64,000 nucleotides of DNA from Lachnospiraceae bacterium (GCA_015057115.1 SVEZ01000007.1:1-64000); one strand, 5' to 3'. Shown: positions 26,658 through 35,301, counted from the stretch's first letter. Numbers and translations are program-made. The notes: generated from the sequence alone by a model not told the origin.

Positions 26658-27098
26658 TTATCTGTCAAGTTCTTCTTCAAATGCTTCCAGAAAACACTTC
26701 ATGCTTTCCCAGGTGTCTTCCGGGATTTTTTCCAAAATCGCTGCAAATCTTGTCCCCATGGTTTCATGCATCTTCCGGTGCTCTGCCCTGGCCCGCTGTC
26801 CGTTTGGGGTAAGATAAAGGCTAATTGCCGCCTTGGAATGGGGATTTTCTCTTTTCTCCACAAGGCCCTTTTCCACCAACTTATCTACCATCTGGGAAAC
26901 AGCTCCTTTGGTAATCCCCCGCATCTTTGCAAGTTCCGTAACCCCAATACCTTCTTTGTCCCCGATAATTGCAACAGTATGTATTTCCGGCTGGGTCAAA
27001 ACAATATCTTCGCAATATTGCTGCGGTATCTTCTCATATTGCGCGTATTTATGCATGATGCGCTCCATCAGCCACGCCATTTCTATATAATTCTTCAT
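26658..27098 (-). CDS. MarR family transcriptional regulator
   Basis: 146 residues. The winged helix reads VTELAKMRGITKGAVSQMVDKLVEKGLVE (about 55-83) with a helical dimerisation core. It is probably the repressor of the downstream MATE and EFR1 genes, through the dyad at 26607. The upstream GNAT gene stops one base before its start, so those two are co-transcribed. Confidence 0.88.
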   Translation of the reverse strand: MKNYIEMAWLMERIMHKYAQYEKIPQQYCEDIVLTQPEIHTVAIIGDKEGIGVTELAKMRGITKGAVSQMVDKLVEKGLVEKRENPHSKAAISLYLTPNGQRARAEHRKMHETMGTRFAAILEKIPEDTWESMKCFLEAFEEELDR

Positions 27099-27099
27099 G

Positions 27100-27588
27100 C
27101 TATCTCCTTTTCACGTAGTAAGTCAAATCCCGCTCTTTATCAAGATAGGTCAACTCTTTTTCCGCAAAGTGGTCATAGATCATGCCACATTTTTCCATAA
27201 CCCGCTTCGAGCCCTCGTTCCCGGTAAAATAGGATGCATAGACTTTCTGAATGCCCATTTCTTCAAAGCAATATTTCATAAACCGCTCAGCCGCTTCCGT
27301 TACATATCCCTTATTCCAATATTCGGAACCAATGGCGTAACCGATTTCGCAGGATTCTTCCGTATCCCCAAAATGCAGGATGATTCCAATCATCTTTCCA
27401 GTATCCTTCAGACGAATGGCAAACATCACCTTGCTGCCCACATATTTGGTAAAATCCAGTTCCTCCATGGTTTCCGTATAAGGGCAAATAAAGGTTTCCA
27501 ACACCTTCTTGTCATGGGTGATATTGCAAAAGTAATCTCCCTTGTCGCTTTCCTTTATTTCGTCTATAAGTAGTCTTTCGGTTTCCAT
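27100..27588 (-). CDS. GNAT N-acetyltransferase (RimJ-like)
   Basis: 162 residues from the ATG at 27588 (AAGGCGGG upstream; the longer frame to 27636 lacks a site). It starts METERLLIDEIKESD and has EIGYAIGSEYWNKGYVTEAAERF (motif A) and GSKRVMEKCGM. It is followed after 1 bp by marR. Substrate unknown. Confidence 0.8.
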   Translation of the reverse strand: METERLLIDEIKESDKGDYFCNITHDKKVLETFICPYTETMEELDFTKYVGSKVMFAIRLKDTGKMIGIILHFGDTEESCEIGYAIGSEYWNKGYVTEAAERFMKYCFEEMGIQKVYASYFTGNEGSKRVMEKCGMIYDHFAEKELTYLDKERDLTYYVKRR

Positions 27589-27642
27589 ATTTCCCGCCTT
27601 TCTCACATTCTCAGTATAATACAAATATGAAAGCATTCCCTG

Positions 27643-27672
27643 TTTACACGGATTCTGATTGATTTTACACTT
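27643..27672 (-). repeat. Half copy of the CGTGT-loop terminator repeat
   Basis: The minus strand reads AGTGTAAAA, then GAATCCGTGT as in the full copies, but the complementary right arm is missing. It lies just after the NUDIX gene. Probably a decayed copy without terminator function. Confidence 0.45.
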
Positions 27673-28177
27673 GATTTATTTCTTTTTGCACCATTTTCAT
27701 TATCCGAAGTTCTCTATCAATCATTCCATCATCATGGTTCTCTTTTAGAAAGTCTTCGTTAACTTTAATTGCCTCTTCTAATGCAACGAACTGTGCTTCG
27801 AATCCCTCTTTTTTCTCACTTTCAGAGAACTTTGACGCTACCTGCTTCTCTTCTACTTCGCAAAAATAGTAGTAGTTATCCTGTATAAACACCGGCTCAT
27901 AATGTCCTTTTTGAATTCGACGCACATAGCCGTATTCTTTCACCGATTTCGGAATTACTGTCAATCCCACTTCTTCCTTCACTTCACGGATCATGGCTTC
28001 TACCATATCCTCTCCTTCTTCAATTCCCCCTCCCGGAATCTTGTAAAACTTATGGGCATGACTATAAATCACCGCCAGCTTGCCCTCCCGAAAGATCAGC
28101 GCTCTTGCAGATGGTCGACAAAAGGCTTTTCCGTTGGGATCGTAATTCTTTTTGTCGATTTCGAATAATAATTTCAT
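27665..28177 (-). CDS. NUDIX hydrolase
   Basis: 170 residues. The Nudix box GGGIEEGEDMVEAMIREVKEEVG (about 48-70) is complete, with all metal-binding Glu. It hydrolyses an unknown nucleoside-diphosphate derivative. GAGGAG precedes the ATG. Upstream lies a 150-bp interval carrying two 39-bp inverted repeats. Confidence 0.88.
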   Translation of the reverse strand: MKLLFEIDKKNYDPNGKAFCRPSARALIFREGKLAVIYSHAHKFYKIPGGGIEEGEDMVEAMIREVKEEVGLTVIPKSVKEYGYVRRIQKGHYEPVFIQDNYYYFCEVEEKQVASKFSESEKKEGFEAQFVALEEAIKVNEDFLKENHDDGMIDRELRIMKMVQKEINQV

Positions 28178-28207
28178 CCCGGTTCTCCTCTCTTTACATA
28201 CTGAAAC

Positions 28208-28309
28208 TTACCTACTAAACCGTCTTTTTCTCACATCAGAATGTAGTCAAAAATTTCTGTTTTCATAAACCTACCTACCACGTTCCCTTTTCCACCATTT
28301 AATGGGTAA
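28208..28309. repeat. Two more 39-bp inverted repeats (YTAC...GTAR type)
   Basis: 28208-28246 (TTACCTAC-N23-GAATGTAG) and 28271-28309 (CTACCTAC-N23-ATGGGTAA) follow the same arm-N23-arm layout as the cluster at 5951-6284, exactly 63 bp apart. The outer YTAC/GTAR bases are conserved and the inner arm bases are degraded. Confidence 0.6.
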
Positions 28310-28331
28310 AATTCACGAAACAGCCACTAAT

Positions 28332-29210
28332 TTATATCCCAAATAGGCTCATCTGCGTATACTCCTCCGGCAATTCACTCATATACTGAAAGCACGCATC
28401 CGGCATATGCAGTATATCATTTTCCTTACAGAAATTTCGAAACAACGTCATCAACTCCTTATCCCGGGGACTCGGTACATTATAAGAATTGCCAAACTCA
28501 CGAATATATCGTTCCTTTATTCCCGGAAAGTGCTTGTCCAAAGCCTCATAGAAGTACTCCCTGTCCCCTTCCCGCAGCGTCACTCCCATGCCAAAACAAA
28601 TAATACCCTTTACTCCAACCCGCTTACACTCCTTAAGAATTGCCATAATGTTTTCTTCCGTGTCATTAATATAGGGTAAAATCGGCGTCATCCACACCAC
28701 GGTTGGTATGCCACGCTCCTGCATCTTTTCAAGGACCTCTATACGTCGTTTGGTATTACAGACGTTCGGCTCAATAATGCGGCAAAGCTCATCATCATAG
28801 GTAGTAAGAGTCATCTGTACCACGCACTTTGCAGTACGATTAATCTTGTCTAATAAATCTATGTCGCGCAGGATACAATCTGACTTTGTCTGAATAGCAA
28901 CCCCGAATCCATTTTCCAAAATGATTTCCAAACACTTTCCGGTAAGGCCAAGTTCTTCCTCACAATGCATATATGGATCTGACATGGCACCGGTTCCAAT
29001 TATACACCGCTTACGCTTTCTTCGTAGTACATCCCGAAGCAACTCCGGTGCATTCTGCTTCACCTCAATATCTTCAAAGGCATGGGTAAACTGATAACAT
29101 TTACTTCTGCTGTCACAGTAAATACAGCCATGAGTACACCCCCGATAGATGTTCATTCCAGTAAAACCATTATTTCCGGTTAAAATTCCTTTTGCGTCAA
29201 CAAAATGCAT
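28332..29210 (-). CDS. Radical SAM protein, SPL (spore photoproduct lyase-like) family
   Basis: 292 residues. The 4Fe-4S cluster motif is CTHGCIYC (about 25-32, CX3CX2C), followed by GTGAMSDPYMHCEEELGLTG and AIQTKSDCILRDIDLL. This matches SplB-like radical SAM proteins found outside sporulation loci, whose substrate is unknown. GGAG-rich leader before the ATG. It is divergent from the LytTR gene. Confidence 0.85.
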   Translation of the reverse strand: MHFVDAKGILTGNNGFTGMNIYRGCTHGCIYCDSRSKCYQFTHAFEDIEVKQNAPELLRDVLRRKRKRCIIGTGAMSDPYMHCEEELGLTGKCLEIILENGFGVAIQTKSDCILRDIDLLDKINRTAKCVVQMTLTTYDDELCRIIEPNVCNTKRRIEVLEKMQERGIPTVVWMTPILPYINDTEENIMAILKECKRVGVKGIICFGMGVTLREGDREYFYEALDKHFPGIKERYIREFGNSYNVPSPRDKELMTLFRNFCKENDILHMPDACFQYMSELPEEYTQMSLFGI

Positions 29211-29291
29211 ACCCTCTCTCCTCTCCCTTTCATCTTACCATAGCTTCCTGTGCATTTCACCCTCTGTTTTTTGCCACTTACCTTCAAATCC

Positions 29292-29320
29292 AAGACAAAA
29301 CTGTTAAAATAGTGTATGAT
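29292..29320 (+). promoter_or_regulatory. Promoter of the LytTR-DUF3021 pair
   Basis: AAGACA (29292-29297), 17 nt, then TATGAT (29315-29320), about 30 nt before the LytTR start codon. Confidence 0.5.
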
Positions 29321-29350
29321 AAAATTATCTTGCTGAAAGGGGTTTTAGAC

Positions 29351-29788
29351 ATGAAAGTAAGCGTTACACTCTCTCCCGAATATGAAGTGCCATACGCAAT
29401 TATCTATACAAATCAAATAACCTACGATATCCAACGAATTGTAGATAGTATATCCATAAATGAAACACCAATCACCGCCTTGCGAAACGAAGAGGATATC
29501 ATCATACTAAAACCCACCGATATCTTCATGGTGCGGATTGAAAACGGCGCCACGATTCTTTACAGTGAGAGTCAAGCCTATCGTTCCCGAAAACGCCTTT
29601 ATGAACTTTCGCAACAGCTAGGTTCTGGATTCATGCAGATTTCCAAAACAACACTAATAAACCTAGCCTACATGGACAGTATCAAACCAGGATTTAGTGG
29701 AACACTTTTACTAAAGCTGACAAATGGATGCGAGGATTACGTATCCCGAAAGTATCTGCCCAATTTCAAAAAATATCTCGGACTTTAG
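29351..29788 (+). CDS. LytTR DNA-binding regulator (no receiver domain)
   Basis: 145 residues from the ATG at 29351 (AAAGGGG upstream; the longer frame from 29192 overlaps the divergent gene and is not likely). N-terminal about 50 residues, then a LytTR domain: DIFMVRIENG, GFMQISKTTLINLAYMDSI, YVSRKYLPNFKKYLGL. Paired with a DUF3021 membrane protein, it matches LytTR regulatory systems such as HdrRM/BrsRM, in which the membrane partner restrains the regulator. Confidence 0.88.
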   Translation: MKVSVTLSPEYEVPYAIIYTNQITYDIQRIVDSISINETPITALRNEEDIIILKPTDIFMVRIENGATILYSESQAYRSRKRLYELSQQLGSGFMQISKTTLINLAYMDSIKPGFSGTLLLKLTNGCEDYVSRKYLPNFKKYLGL

Positions 29789-29799
29789 GAGGATTTACC

Positions 29800-30225
29800 A
29801 TGAAAAACGTACTAAAAAACACCATGACCTGTATCGGAATTTCCATGATGCTTTTCTGCTTTGGCGGAACAATACAAGATATAGAAAACCACGGAAACTA
29901 TCTATTCGAAAATTTTACATTTACTCGTTATGTTTTCGGAAGCCTGCTGGTTGGATTGGGGTTCGGCCTTCCCACCATTGTCTATCAAAATGAGCATATC
30001 CCAACTCCGGTTAAGATTATTATCCAAATGGGAATTGGATGTACGGTACTCTCCCTTACACCTTTTATCACAGGAACAGCTTCAAAAAATGCAACCATCT
30101 CGCAACATATCGGTACAACCGCAGCCCGTATTGGAATTGCATTTTTCATCTACCTTTTGTCAACTTTCTATTATCGAAAGGAGGCAAAAATACTGAATGA
30201 CAGACTACAGAAAATAAAACCATAA
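29800..30225 (+). CDS. DUF3021 membrane protein (putative LytTR inhibitor)
   Basis: 141 residues with four membrane segments (about 10-28, 45-65, 78-98, 112-130). TAGGAGG lies 8 nt before the ATG. The start is 11 bp after the LytTR stop. Family and context suggest it sequesters the LytTR regulator at the membrane and releases it on a signal that is unknown. Confidence 0.85.
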   Translation: MKNVLKNTMTCIGISMMLFCFGGTIQDIENHGNYLFENFTFTRYVFGSLLVGLGFGLPTIVYQNEHIPTPVKIIIQMGIGCTVLSLTPFITGTASKNATISQHIGTTAARIGIAFFIYLLSTFYYRKEAKILNDRLQKIKP

Positions 30226-30259
30226 CCATCCACCGAGCGTCCGTGTGAGCACGAACAAA

Positions 30260-30315
30260 ATGCCCAAAGGCATCCCGATATCCTTTGATACCAAGATGCC
30301 TTTGGGAATCTTATG
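30260..30315. terminator. Bidirectional terminator
   Basis: CCCAAAGGCATC (30263-30274) pairs with GATGCCTTTGGG (30295-30306). It lies between the convergent DUF3021 gene and secreted-protein gene; T-rich flanks occur on both strands. Confidence 0.7.
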
Positions 30316-30334
30316 CTTTCTGCGCTATACGTTA

Positions 30335-30886
30335 TTAGAATTCTTCATTGGTTCTTGTAAGTGTCATTTTCGTTGCCACATATCCGTAGTAAGTACCACT
30401 TTTCTTCTTCAAATACAGCTTTCCTGTCGCCAATTTCTGTGTGGTTCCTTCTTCTTCATTCTTCCACATTACGGAAAATTTTACGCAAGTCTTTCCACTT
30501 TTCAATTTGGTGTACTTATTTACCTTGATCTCCGGCCAAGCTGATCCCCAATCTCCGATGTTGATTTCTTTATCCTTTCCGATGCCTTTTCCAAATAATT
30601 TCTTGGAATAATAGCTCATATCCTGATGTTTACCATCGTACTCAGCGTAAGTAACAACTGCTCTACGAGTCGCTTTAGAAGAAAAATCGTACTTTTTCTC
30701 CTTTCCCAGCCACTCATTATTTGAGCACTCTAAACCGGCAAAATTAACAAATTCCTTTGTCAACTTACACATTTTGCTGCGTACTGATGCCGCTTGAACA
30801 TCCGATGCACCAACCACCGGGCAAAGGGTACAAATTAAGGCAAACATTGCAACTCCTGCCAATACTTTTTTCCATACATTCTTCAT
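30335..30886 (-). CDS. Secreted protein of unknown function
   Basis: 183 residues from the ATG at 30886 (AAGGAG upstream). A Sec signal peptide (KKVLAGVAMFALICTLCPVVGAS) probably ends near DVQAA (about 33). The mature part is Lys-rich and beta-like, with Cys pairs (about 39 and 52). The C-terminus (KLYLKKKSGTYYGYVATKMTL) looks like a lipocalin/NTF2-type sheet, but no family is recognised. Monocistronic. Confidence 0.65.
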   Translation of the reverse strand: MKNVWKKVLAGVAMFALICTLCPVVGASDVQAASVRSKMCKLTKEFVNFAGLECSNNEWLGKEKKYDFSSKATRRAVVTYAEYDGKHQDMSYYSKKLFGKGIGKDKEINIGDWGSAWPEIKVNKYTKLKSGKTCVKFSVMWKNEEEGTTQKLATGKLYLKKKSGTYYGYVATKMTLTRTNEEF

Positions 30887-30969
30887 TGTAAATTCTCCTT
30901 TACATATTTTGATTTCCATGTGTTTGATGTCTTTCACAAGTAAATAGTTTCACATTTCCAATGAAAAGT

Positions 30970-31902
30970 TTATTTCTCCTCCGGTACTTCAATCCCAAAT
31001 TCACTCGGTAAAAATCTGGGGCAAACATTATCTGAGGTAACAATAACAGATGCTGCTAATGTTGAACCAATTTCACAAGCTTCCTCCAGTGTTTTTCCAT
31101 AGGTAAGACCAATGGTAACTCCGGCGAAAAATGAATCTCCGGCACCGGTAGTATCCTTTATGTCTACCTTTCTGGCAGGAACAAAACCTGTATTGCCAGC
31201 AATATCCGCATATACAGCTCCCATATCCCCCATGGTAACAATCATCTTTTTAATCTGTGCCCCCTGAATCTTCTTAGATATAATTTCCTGCATCTCTTCC
31301 GGGGACTTCTCTGAATAATCATCCATGAAAAGAATGCCGGCTTCCTGCTGATTACATACAAAGCACTCCACATTCTTAAGGAAATCTCTACGTTCAATTG
31401 CAATACTCATATTGGAAACAGCAGCATAAACCTTAAGATTGTACTTTTCTGCATATTTAAATACACGCTTGATGGTTTCCTTTTCCATATCTATCTCAAG
31501 AGCAATACTGTCTGCATCCCGGAAGATTTCATCGCCTTCTTCATCAAGAATATCATTAATCACAGATAGATCCGGTCTCTTTGAAATAGATGCCACAACA
31601 TCTCCATGATTATCAAAAACAGCAAGCCACTTTCCCATGCCATCGGGAGTTCTTCTAATAAATCTTGTATCTACTTTATGCTTTGTAAGCTTGTCTAATA
31701 CGGCTGAACCAATACCGCTCTCATCCACGAGGCTAACATACTTCGGTCTAAGCTCAACATTTGCAATGTCCTCAACCACATTTCTGCTGACACCACCGTG
31801 AACCTCTTCCACCGTACCGACATTTCTTCCTGCCGGTATATAGCTGGAAGTGGAGTGTCCCTTAATATCAATAAATACTGCACCTAATACTACAATTCCC
31901 AT
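30970..31902 (-). CDS. PfkB-family carbohydrate kinase
   Basis: 310 residues. The PfkB signature near the C-terminus is DTTGAGDSFFAGVTIGL, with the catalytic Asp in GAGD. The N-terminus begins MGIVVLGAVFIDIKGHS and has GGVSRNVVEDIANV as in ribokinase-type sugar or nucleoside kinases. Some relatives are pseudouridine kinases; the substrate cannot be fixed. AAGGAG lies about 12 nt upstream. The cloverleaf copy B lies directly upstream. Confidence 0.85.
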   Translation of the reverse strand: MGIVVLGAVFIDIKGHSTSSYIPAGRNVGTVEEVHGGVSRNVVEDIANVELRPKYVSLVDESGIGSAVLDKLTKHKVDTRFIRRTPDGMGKWLAVFDNHGDVVASISKRPDLSVINDILDEEGDEIFRDADSIALEIDMEKETIKRVFKYAEKYNLKVYAAVSNMSIAIERRDFLKNVECFVCNQQEAGILFMDDYSEKSPEEMQEIISKKIQGAQIKKMIVTMGDMGAVYADIAGNTGFVPARKVDIKDTTGAGDSFFAGVTIGLTYGKTLEEACEIGSTLAASVIVTSDNVCPRFLPSEFGIEVPEEK

Positions 31903-31941
31903 ACGCTATGAATGCTCCTTTTTCAAAAATATTACCGCGGT

Positions 31942-32070
31942 GATTGCAAAGCTTCTCTGCGGCGCGACCGCAGGAACAAATTGCATAAAATCGCTCTCGC
32001 AAGCCAGCTTGCAGCGGCGATTTATACAATTTTCCCCCTGCCACAATTGTGGCAGGGGAGCTTTGCAATC
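31942..32070. repeat. Cloverleaf-shaped repeat element, copy B
   Basis: 129 bp, same length and fold as copy A. The outer stem is GATTGCAAAGCT (31942-31953) with AGCTTTGCAATC (32059-32070). Hairpins: CTGCGG/CCGCAG (31957-31973), the long AAATTGCATAA...-type arm with GCAAGC/GCTTGC (31978-32033), and a perfect CCCCTGCCAC-AATT-GTGGCAGGGG (32035-32058). The arms differ from copy A but still pair. It lies between divergent PfkB and TraX genes. Confidence 0.8.
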
Positions 32071-32165
32071 TTCTACAAAAATTATCAACTCTCATACCAT
32101 ATCATAACATGATTACTACATTCTGAACAGTAGCATGCGAAAAACAGGCAGGAATAGAATCCCGG

Positions 32166-32194
32166 TTGCATTCCGGAATGTAAAGTTATACAAT
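32166..32194 (+). promoter_or_regulatory. Promoter of the TraX gene
   Basis: TTGCAT (32166-32171), 17 nt, TACAAT (32189-32194), about 30 nt before the ATG. Confidence 0.55.
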
Positions 32195-32224
32195 AAACAG
32201 TATAAACGGGAAAGGACTGTGACA

Positions 32225-33058
32225 ATGGCCATGAACGAAAGAAAAGAAATTACCGCAGCAACCTTGAAGTGGATAGCCGTAATTACCATGATTATAGACC
32301 ATTTTGGCGCCAGTATATTAGAAACCTGGCTTTATCGCTCTCAGCTTCCTTACTACGACTGGATGCTCCAGCTGGATCGGGTCTGCCGCTCAATCGGTCG
32401 CATGGCATTTCCGATTTTTATCTTTCTGATGATTGAAGGTTTGTATCATACCCGTAACCGTTGGAAATATCTGGCACGCCTTTTGCTGCTGGCATTTATT
32501 TCCGAGGTTCCCTTTGATTGTGCCTTCTTTCTAAGCCGCTATCAGTTTGATAACCACGTCTTTATAGAATTCGGATATCAAAATGTATTTGTCACCTTGT
32601 CCATCGGATTATTTATGTGCATTCTGTTGGAAAAAGTTCGACCGCGAACACACCACTTTGCACTGGACCGAGAGATGGAAGCACAAACCGGAAATCCTAT
32701 AGTAGATGATACCCCGAAAATGATTCTATTAAAGGCGCTTGCCTGTGTTGTCATTATGGTTGCCTGCGCCTACGCCAATGAATTTCTCCGCGCAGATTAC
32801 GGCGCCACCGGTATTATCGGATTCATCGGTATGTATTGGGGCAACGTTTGGTTCCGCGAAAACTGGCGAACCTTTTTACTGGGTGTTGCCGGTCTTACTA
32901 TGTTGAATCGTTTTGAAATGGTAGCTGTCGTCGACTTATTTTTTATTACCCGGTATCAGGGAACCAAGGGCAAATCCATGAATAAATGGTTTTTCTATTT
33001 TGTGTACCCGGTTCATTTGGCAATTTACGGCTTCCTTGTTTGGAAATTTATAATTTGA
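32225..33058 (+). CDS. TraX family membrane protein
   Basis: 277 residues from the ATG at 32225 (AAAGGA upstream; an in-frame extension to 32135 overlaps the promoter). Multi-pass protein with LKWIAVITMIIDHFGA at the N-terminus and RIAFPIF-like RSIGRMAFPIFIFLMIEG, typical of TraX/acyltransferase-3-like membrane proteins. The F-plasmid member acetylates pilin; the chromosomal clostridial versions have unknown substrates. No pilus genes are nearby. Confidence 0.82.
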   Translation: MAMNERKEITAATLKWIAVITMIIDHFGASILETWLYRSQLPYYDWMLQLDRVCRSIGRMAFPIFIFLMIEGLYHTRNRWKYLARLLLLAFISEVPFDCAFFLSRYQFDNHVFIEFGYQNVFVTLSIGLFMCILLEKVRPRTHHFALDREMEAQTGNPIVDDTPKMILLKALACVVIMVACAYANEFLRADYGATGIIGFIGMYWGNVWFRENWRTFLLGVAGLTMLNRFEMVAVVDLFFITRYQGTKGKSMNKWFFYFVYPVHLAIYGFLVWKFII

Positions 33059-33093
33059 TTTTGATTACAACGTCTTATCCTGATTCATTTCCT

Positions 33094-33135
33094 CAAACAG
33101 GCGGGGACCTTTACCAATCCCCGTTTATTTTTTTG
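33094..33135 (+). terminator. Terminator after the TraX gene
   Basis: CGGGGA (33102-33107) pairs with TCCCCG (33118-33123), followed by TTTATTTTTTT. Confidence 0.8.
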
Positions 33136-33188
33136 ATAGTATATCATGGCTTAGTGTCTCTGTTATGAACTTCTTCCTTGAATATCTA

Positions 33189-33216
33189 TTGCAATTCATT
33201 GGAAGTTTGTTACAAT
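33189..33216 (+). promoter_or_regulatory. Promoter of the DHH gene
   Basis: TTGCAA (33189-33194), a 16-nt spacer, TACAAT (33211-33216), about 50 nt before the start codon. Confidence 0.5.
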
Positions 33217-33268
33217 AAATGCAGGTATACACTATAGAAGCTCCACCAGCACTTGCAGGAGGTCTGTT

Positions 33269-34240
33269 ATGGATAAAGAAGCATTCAAAAAACTAACGGA
33301 TTATCTTTACGGTAAACGTGTATTTGTTCAAACCCACAATTTCCCGGATCCGGATGCCATCGGCGCCGGCTTTGGCTTTATAAAATTATTGGAACATTTC
33401 GATATCCCCGCTACCCTCTGTTATGTAGGGCAGATTGACCGGGTCAGCACTCGCAAAATGACACAGCTGTGTGGAATAAAAATATATGCCGAGAACGAAT
33501 TGCCTTTGGAAATGCGACCTGGAGATCCGGTTATCTGTATCGATTCGCAAAAGGGCGGCGGAAATATTAAGGACTTACCCGGAGATGAAATTGCCTGCAT
33601 CGATCATCACCCCACCATAGCAGGCATAGATTATCTGTACAAAGACGTGCGCAAAACCGGCAGTTGCGCAACCCTCATTGGCGAATACTTTCGCCAACTG
33701 GGAATTGAACTGGAGGAACTGACGGCTACTGCGCTTTTATATGGATTGAAAATGGATACGGCACATTTTACCCGGGGTGTAACTCCCATGGATATTGATA
33801 TTTTTGCCTACCTTTTTGAAAAAGCATCGGAACCGGTGCTTACAGAGCTATCCACCAACAACATGGAATTCGGGGATTTGAAGGCCTACGGTTCTGCCAT
33901 TGAAAACATCATCCTTTATGATAAAGTGGGCTTTGCCTGCATTCCCTTTGCCTGTCCCGATGCCCAGATTGCCGTAGTGGCAGACTTCATTCTCTCCTTA
34001 GAAGAGGTGGATGTTGCTATCATTTATTCCAAACGCCCCAACGGCTACAAATTTTCCGTGCGCTCAGAAACCCCGAAGGTAGACGCCGGAAGGTTGATTG
34101 CAGGCGCCATCGGAGATATCGGCTCCGGCGGCGGTCACAGCTTCATGGCAGGTGGTTTTCTTCCTTCAGAAGGTGTGGCTACCCTTGGAGACTTCCCGGA
34201 TAATGCGTTGCGGGAGAGGTTTTTGAAGCAAGTTAAATAA
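33269..34240 (+). CDS. DHH family phosphoesterase
   Basis: 323 residues. The DHH motifs are in order: THNFPDPDAIGAG (about 22-34), VICIDSQ, ACIDHHP and a GLKMDTAHF segment. The C-terminal DHHA1 substrate domain ends with GSGGGHSFMAGG. The family includes NrnA (oligoribonuclease/pAp phosphatase) and c-di-AMP/pGpG hydrolases. Which substrate is used is not clear. AGGAGG precedes the ATG. Confidence 0.88.
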   Translation: MDKEAFKKLTDYLYGKRVFVQTHNFPDPDAIGAGFGFIKLLEHFDIPATLCYVGQIDRVSTRKMTQLCGIKIYAENELPLEMRPGDPVICIDSQKGGGNIKDLPGDEIACIDHHPTIAGIDYLYKDVRKTGSCATLIGEYFRQLGIELEELTATALLYGLKMDTAHFTRGVTPMDIDIFAYLFEKASEPVLTELSTNNMEFGDLKAYGSAIENIILYDKVGFACIPFACPDAQIAVVADFILSLEEVDVAIIYSKRPNGYKFSVRSETPKVDAGRLIAGAIGDIGSGGGHSFMAGGFLPSEGVATLGDFPDNALRERFLKQVK

Positions 34241-34250
34241 GCAAATTTAT

Positions 34251-34283
34251 AGCCTGCACCAAATACGATGCAGGCTGTTTTTT
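34251..34283 (+). terminator. Terminator after the DHH gene
   Basis: AGCCTGCA (34251-34258) with TGCAGGCT (34269-34276), followed by GTTTTTTA. Confidence 0.85.
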
Positions 34284-34360
34284 ACCCGAATTTTGCAAGA
34301 AGACTTTCCTGCAATTGTGCTATAATATCCTATATCGCATTCACATGGAGGTTGGATAAA

Positions 34361-35260
34361 ATGAAAAAAACATGTCCCGGAAAACTTATACTCCTGATTC
34401 TATGCCTTCTGCTGACGAGTCAAAGGATTTGTGCCGAAGAACCTGCTCTTAAGCAAGCGAAAATCACCGGCATTCTGGCTTATGAAAAGGGAATAAATGA
34501 AATTCATTGGAACAAGGTAACAAACGCCTCTCACTACGAGGTATACCGCTCCACCAAAAAAAGCTCCGGCTACCAAAAATTGGCAACCGTTACGAAAACT
34601 TTTGCAAAGGATACCAAGACAAAAGCACTGCGCACCTATTATTACAAGGTGCGAGCCATTGCAAAATCATCCGATGCAAAAGGCCCCTGGTCCAAAGCTG
34701 CCTGTAAAAAGGCCCGCAAAAAGCCGGCACGTATCGCTATTTTAGGGGATTCTGTAGCCAGCGGATTTGCAGTTTACAATATTTTAAGACATAACGAGAA
34801 ATCCTATGCTGCTGTCAGCCGCAGCGTTGCCACTGTCGCCAGTCAGGATCTTTCCACCTGCATTGCCTACAAACCGGATCGTGTTTACATCATGGTGGGC
34901 ACCAACGACTGCGTTGGAAACGGTTCTACTCGCACCCTCAGGCGTAGTATGCGGCCTTATAAACGCATAATTCGACGTTTGGTATCTTCAAATCCCAACA
35001 TTGAAATCGTACTTATGGGCATCGGCCCCACCCGTAACGCAAGCAATGTAAGCAACGCTACGGTAAATCGTTTTAACAAATTGGTGAAAGGTCTCACCAA
35101 GAAAAAAGGGGATATTCACTATTTCAATACCCCATCCTATCTTCGGGATTCTTCCGGTTCTTTAGCTGCAAGCTACACCGGAGCAGACGGTATCCACTGG
35201 ACTCCTTCTGCCTACCGAAGGGTCTATAAGAAGCTATTGAAATTCGTAAAAAAATGGTAA
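34361..35260 (+). CDS. Secreted SGNH/GDSL hydrolase with a fibronectin-III-like domain
   Basis: 299 residues from the ATG at 34361 (GGAGG 9 nt upstream; TGC-extended TATAAT promoter at about 34317-34325). Signal peptide 1-25, then an FN3-like domain (about 30-105: AKITGILAYEKGINEIHWN to KVRAIAKSSDAKG) and an SGNH domain. Catalytic Ser in ILGDSVASGF, Asn in VGTNDCVG, Asp/His in DGIHWTPSAY. Likely a cell-surface esterase acting on acylated glycans. Confidence 0.82.
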   Translation: MKKTCPGKLILLILCLLLTSQRICAEEPALKQAKITGILAYEKGINEIHWNKVTNASHYEVYRSTKKSSGYQKLATVTKTFAKDTKTKALRTYYYKVRAIAKSSDAKGPWSKAACKKARKKPARIAILGDSVASGFAVYNILRHNEKSYAAVSRSVATVASQDLSTCIAYKPDRVYIMVGTNDCVGNGSTRTLRRSMRPYKRIIRRLVSSNPNIEIVLMGIGPTRNASNVSNATVNRFNKLVKGLTKKKGDIHYFNTPSYLRDSSGSLAASYTGADGIHWTPSAYRRVYKKLLKFVKKW

Positions 35261-35263
35261 CAC

Positions 35264-35297
35264 AAACGGGAGCGCAGCACTGGCTACACTCCCGTTT
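35264..35297. terminator. Bidirectional terminator between convergent genes
   Basis: AAACGGGAG (35264-35272) with CTCCCGTTT (35289-35297), just after the SGNH gene and just before the end of the methyltransferase-GNAT gene. Confidence 0.75.
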
Positions 35298-35301
35298 CAT
35301 C

